Origin: Clavibacter michiganensis
GTDB lineage: Bacteria; Actinomycetota; Actinomycetes; Actinomycetales; Microbacteriaceae
DNA: 64,000 nt
Direction of reading: 5' to 3'
NCBI RefSeq assembly: GCF_002151125.1
Contig: NZ_MDJZ01000016.1
Span: 186,001 to 250,000, forward strand
The notes beneath the pieces were generated by a model. It was not told where the DNA came from. It saw only the letters and a program-made list of their open reading frames with translations, and did not search any database. The position numbers were made by a program, and so were the translations under genes. Shown piece after piece: positions 61,950 to 64,000 of this stretch (the first letter of the stretch is position 1; every line of letters starts with the position of its first letter).

Positions 61950-62396
61950 ATGACCGACGTCACCCCCGCCACCGCCTCCAGCCGCGCCGCCGCGAAGCAC
62001 ACGCCCGCCGACCAGGCCGCCGGCAAGAACACGATCGCCGACGGCGTCGTCGAGAAGGTCGCCGGCATCGCGGCCCGCCAGGTCCCCGGCGTGCACGACC
62101 TGGGCAACGGCGCGGCCCGTGCCGTCGGCGCGATCCGCAACGTCATCGGCCAGCAGGACCGCGGCCAGGGCATCTCCGTCGAGGTCGGCGAGAAGCAGGT
62201 CGCGGCGGACATCGTCGTGGTCGCCGAGTACCCCGTCGCGCTGCAGGACCTCGCCGACCGGATCCGCGAGTCCGTCACCGACGCGATCTCGCAGGTCGTC
62301 GGCATGGACGTGACCGAGGTCAACGTCACCGTCTCCGACGTGCACATCCCGTCGGACGACAAGGACGACGACGACCAGAAGAGCCGCGTCCAGTAG
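61950..62396 (+). CDS. Asp23/Gls24 envelope stress protein, second copy
   Basis: A 148-residue Asp23/Gls24 protein. From GKNTIADGVVEKVAGIAARQ through IRNVIGQQDRGQGISVEVGE it is almost identical to the copy at 25983-26423, and it keeps the same ending RVQ; differences cluster in the N-terminal tail and the last third. Recent duplication or gene conversion is likely. AGGAG precedes the ATG. A hairpin follows, then aqpZ and a third Asp23-type gene, so this is a second, differently composed Asp23 locus. Confidence 0.92.
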   Translation: MTDVTPATASSRAAAKHTPADQAAGKNTIADGVVEKVAGIAARQVPGVHDLGNGAARAVGAIRNVIGQQDRGQGISVEVGEKQVAADIVVVAEYPVALQDLADRIRESVTDAISQVVGMDVTEVNVTVSDVHIPSDDKDDDDQKSRVQ

Positions 62397-62407
62397 CACC
62401 GCCTGCT

Positions 62408-62437
62408 GACGGGACCGGGGCGCGCCCCGGTCCCGTC
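62408..62437 (+). terminator. Perfect 30-bp palindrome terminator after the second Asp23 gene
   Basis: 62408-62422 is the exact inverse complement of 62423-62437 (15-bp arms, no fixed loop), 11 bp past the Asp23 stop. Confidence 0.78.
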
Positions 62438-62516
62438 GCCGCGCGGGGCGCCGTCCCCGCGTGCCCCCGACCGACCCACGACCGCACCACCCGCAGCATC
62501 CAGAGGACACGAACCG

Positions 62517-63332
62517 ATGAGCAAGTCGACCACCACGAGGGCGCCCCGCGACACCCCGGCCCAGGGCCGCGGGCAGAAGGCCGCATCCGCCGGGGAGCGC
62601 CCGTCGTCCGCCGCGCGCTGGGGCGCCGAGGCGTTCGGCACGTTCCTGCTCGTGTTCGGCGGCGTCGGCACCGCGCTCTACGCGTCCGCGTTCCCCGACG
62701 ACGGCAACGCCACGGGCGTCGGGTTCCTCGGCGTCGCGCTCGCGTTCGGCCTCACCGTGATGGCCGGCGTCGCCGCGGTCGGCGGGATCTCCGGCGGCCA
62801 CTTCAACCCCGCCGTCAGCGTCGGCCTCGCGTTCGCGGGCCGCATCGGCTGGCGCGAGGTGCCCGGCTACGTGATCGCGCAGCTCATCGGGGGGATCCTC
62901 GCCTCCAGCGCCCTCGCGCTCATCGCCGCCGACGGCCCGGCCGGGTACCTCGCGGCGGCGCAGGACGCGGGCTTCGCCTCGAACGGCTTCGGTGACGCAT
63001 CACCCGGCGGCTTCGGCCTCGCCGCCGTGCTCGTCGCCGAGGTGATCCTCACGGCGGTCTTCGTGACCGTGATCCTCGCGGTCACCGGCCAGAAGGCGTA
63101 CGCGGCCGTGGCGCCGATCGTGATCGGGCTCACGCTCACCCTGATCCACCTCATCAGCATCCCGGTCAGCAACACGTCCGTGAATCCGGCCCGCTCCATC
63201 GCCGCCGCGGTCTACGGCGGGCCCGACGCGCTCGGGCAGGTGTGGGCGTTCATCGTCGCGCCCCTGGTCGGCGCTGCGATCGCCGGGCTCGCGCACCGCG
63301 CGCTGACCCGCGCCGCCGCCGTCCCCGCCTGA
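62517..63332 (+). CDS. aqpZ: Aquaporin Z-type water channel
   Basis: A 271-residue major intrinsic protein with six helices. Both pore loops keep the NPA box: SGGHFNPAVSVGLAF and SNTSVNPARSIAAAV; the Arg after the second NPA and the His in the fifth helix region (LIHLISIPVSNTS) are those of water-selective AqpZ rather than glycerol channels. A 35-residue basic, low-complexity tail precedes helix 1 (WGAEAFGTFLLVFGGVGTAL). Its position between two Asp23-type genes suggests a shared osmotic or envelope-stress role. Confidence 0.94.
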   Translation: MSKSTTTRAPRDTPAQGRGQKAASAGERPSSAARWGAEAFGTFLLVFGGVGTALYASAFPDDGNATGVGFLGVALAFGLTVMAGVAAVGGISGGHFNPAVSVGLAFAGRIGWREVPGYVIAQLIGGILASSALALIAADGPAGYLAAAQDAGFASNGFGDASPGGFGLAAVLVAEVILTAVFVTVILAVTGQKAYAAVAPIVIGLTLTLIHLISIPVSNTSVNPARSIAAAVYGGPDALGQVWAFIVAPLVGAAIAGLAHRALTRAAAVPA

Positions 63333-63356
63333 GCCGGCCCTCTCCCGCCCGGGACT

Positions 63357-63419
63357 CGCGCCCCCGCACCCATCCCGCCCCCGCACCGATCCCGCCCCCG
63401 CACCCATCCCGCACCGCAT
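63357..63419 (+). repeat. 17-bp tandem repeat in the aqpZ-Asp23 gap
   Basis: Three direct copies of a 17-bp unit, CCCGCCCCCGCACCCAT with one or two changes (63357-63373, 63374-63390, 63391-63407), then a 12-bp partial copy. It lies between the aqpZ stop and the GTG of the next gene. C-rich strand bias could affect transcription or be slippage-prone. Confidence 0.8.
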
Positions 63420-63443
63420 CCGCACCACCGAAGGAGCACCGCC

Positions 63444-64000
63444 GTGAACGACGCCGCACCCGCCATCCGTCCCATCGACCTGACCGGCATCGACGCCGCG
63501 CACCCGGAGGGGGAGACGGTCGCGCATCGCGTGGGCGTCGCCGCGGCCGAGACCGCCGCGGGCGTCACGGGCGTGCATCACCTCGGCGGCCCGGCCGCGC
63601 GCGCCCTCGACGCGGCATCGCGGGCGATCCGCGGCGCGAGCACCGGCCCCGGCGTCACGGTCTCCGAGGAGGCCGGCGGCACCGTGGTCGACATCGACCT
63701 GGTGGTCGAGTACCCGGCGCCCGTGCAGGACGTCGTCGACGAGACGCGCGAGCAGGTGGCCCGCGCCGCCCGGCAGATCGCCCCCGGCGCCGTGCGCGTC
63801 AACATCCGCGTGACCGACGTGCACGGCCCGTTCGACGACGAGCAGTCGCCCGCCGGGGCCGCGCTCGAGAAGGCGAAGGACGCCGGATCCGACGCGCTGG
63901 AGAAGGCGAAGGCGGCGGGATCCGAGGGGCTCGACAAGGCGAAGGCGGCGGGCTCCGAGGCCGCCGACCGCGCCCGCGAGGCCGGCGACCGGATCCAGGG
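63444..64000 (+). CDS. Asp23-domain protein with LEA-like 11-residue repeats, cut by the window edge
   Basis: The first 185 residues of a protein that continues past the right edge. GTG 63444 follows AAGGAG by 7 nt. Residues about 25-130 form a divergent Asp23/Gls24 domain (HRVGVAAAETAAGVTGVHHL and VDIDLVVEYPAPVQDVVDET, ending NIRVTDVHG). From about residue 139 the chain turns into repeats of 11 residues: LEKAKDAGSDA, LEKAKAAGSEG, LDKAKAAGSEA, ADRAREAGDRI. Such amphipathic 11-mers are seen in LEA and lipid-binding proteins. It probably lines the membrane like other Asp23 proteins, with the tail as a lipid or partner contact. Confidence 0.85.
   Translation, partial: MNDAAPAIRPIDLTGIDAAHPEGETVAHRVGVAAAETAAGVTGVHHLGGPAARALDAASRAIRGASTGPGVTVSEEAGGTVVDIDLVVEYPAPVQDVVDETREQVARAARQIAPGAVRVNIRVTDVHGPFDDEQSPAGAALEKAKDAGSDALEKAKAAGSEGLDKAKAAGSEAADRAREAGDRIQ

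Noticed and set aside
63357-63419. Possible CRISPR array
   Set aside because: The units are directly adjacent with no unique spacers, only 17 bp long, and no cas genes are present.

Overview
The window looks like a chromosomal segment of a high-GC actinobacterium, most likely a plant-associated Microbacteriaceae of the Clavibacter/Rathayibacter type. This rests on very high GC, GTG starts, many ATGA/GTGA operon overlaps, a perfect HAIR (HspR) operator, Lsr2-like and LPXTG proteins, an IdeR/DtxR-type iron box, and several hemicellulose/arabinan-degrading enzymes. Genus assignment is inference. No tRNA, rRNA, CRISPR array, transposase or integrase was seen; about sixty protein genes are supported.

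Layout. 1-5 kb: a LacI repressor diverges from a GH127 beta-L-arabinofuranosidase, followed by a GH51 alpha-L-arabinofuranosidase with its own LacI-type operator. 5-15 kb: two GNAT acetyltransferases, an Lsr2-like protein, a CobW-C-domain protein behind a Zur-like palindrome, an LPXTG surface protein, a thioredoxin-reductase-like flavoprotein, a ClpB-type disaggregase behind a HAIR element, and a GH36 alpha-galactosidase. 15-24 kb: a YghZ-type aldo-keto reductase, an M19 dipeptidase and a GNAT gene in a row, a DUF2207 membrane protein with a small coupled partner, a lipoprotein serine hydrolase, and a Tat-exported DUF1906 protein. 24-26.4 kb: a five-gene Asp23/Gls24 envelope-stress operon in which every gene overlaps the next by 4 bp. 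26.6-32.5 kb: an AraC regulator, small membrane proteins, an FMN reductase, and a second, larger GH127-type enzyme.

32.6-45 kb holds two sugar ABC uptake systems (binding protein plus two permeases, no ATPase gene), an AAA ATPase between them, two LacI regulators and a GH31 alpha-glycosidase. 45-48 kb is an iron-siderophore ABC operon behind an IdeR/DtxR-like box. 48-55 kb carries a small secreted protein, a LuxR-type regulator, an epimerase, an MFS transporter and PEP carboxylase. 55-62 kb has a SpoIIE-type phosphatase, threonine aldolase, a DUF2254 protein, NudK and an SQR-like flavoprotein. The right edge is a second Asp23 locus: a near-duplicate Asp23 protein, aquaporin Z, and a truncated Asp23 protein with a LEA-like 11-residue repeat tail.

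Two themes link the genes. Plant-polysaccharide use is spread over several LacI-controlled loci with at least three operator types, one shared by loci 29 kb apart (3.4 and 32.6 kb). Envelope and stress functions (Asp23 modules, ClpB, Lsr2, aquaporin, SpoIIE phosphatase) form the second theme. A recurrent signal is a TAnnnT -10 element 5-7 nt upstream of a start codon with no Shine-Dalgarno sequence, pointing to many leaderless mRNAs.
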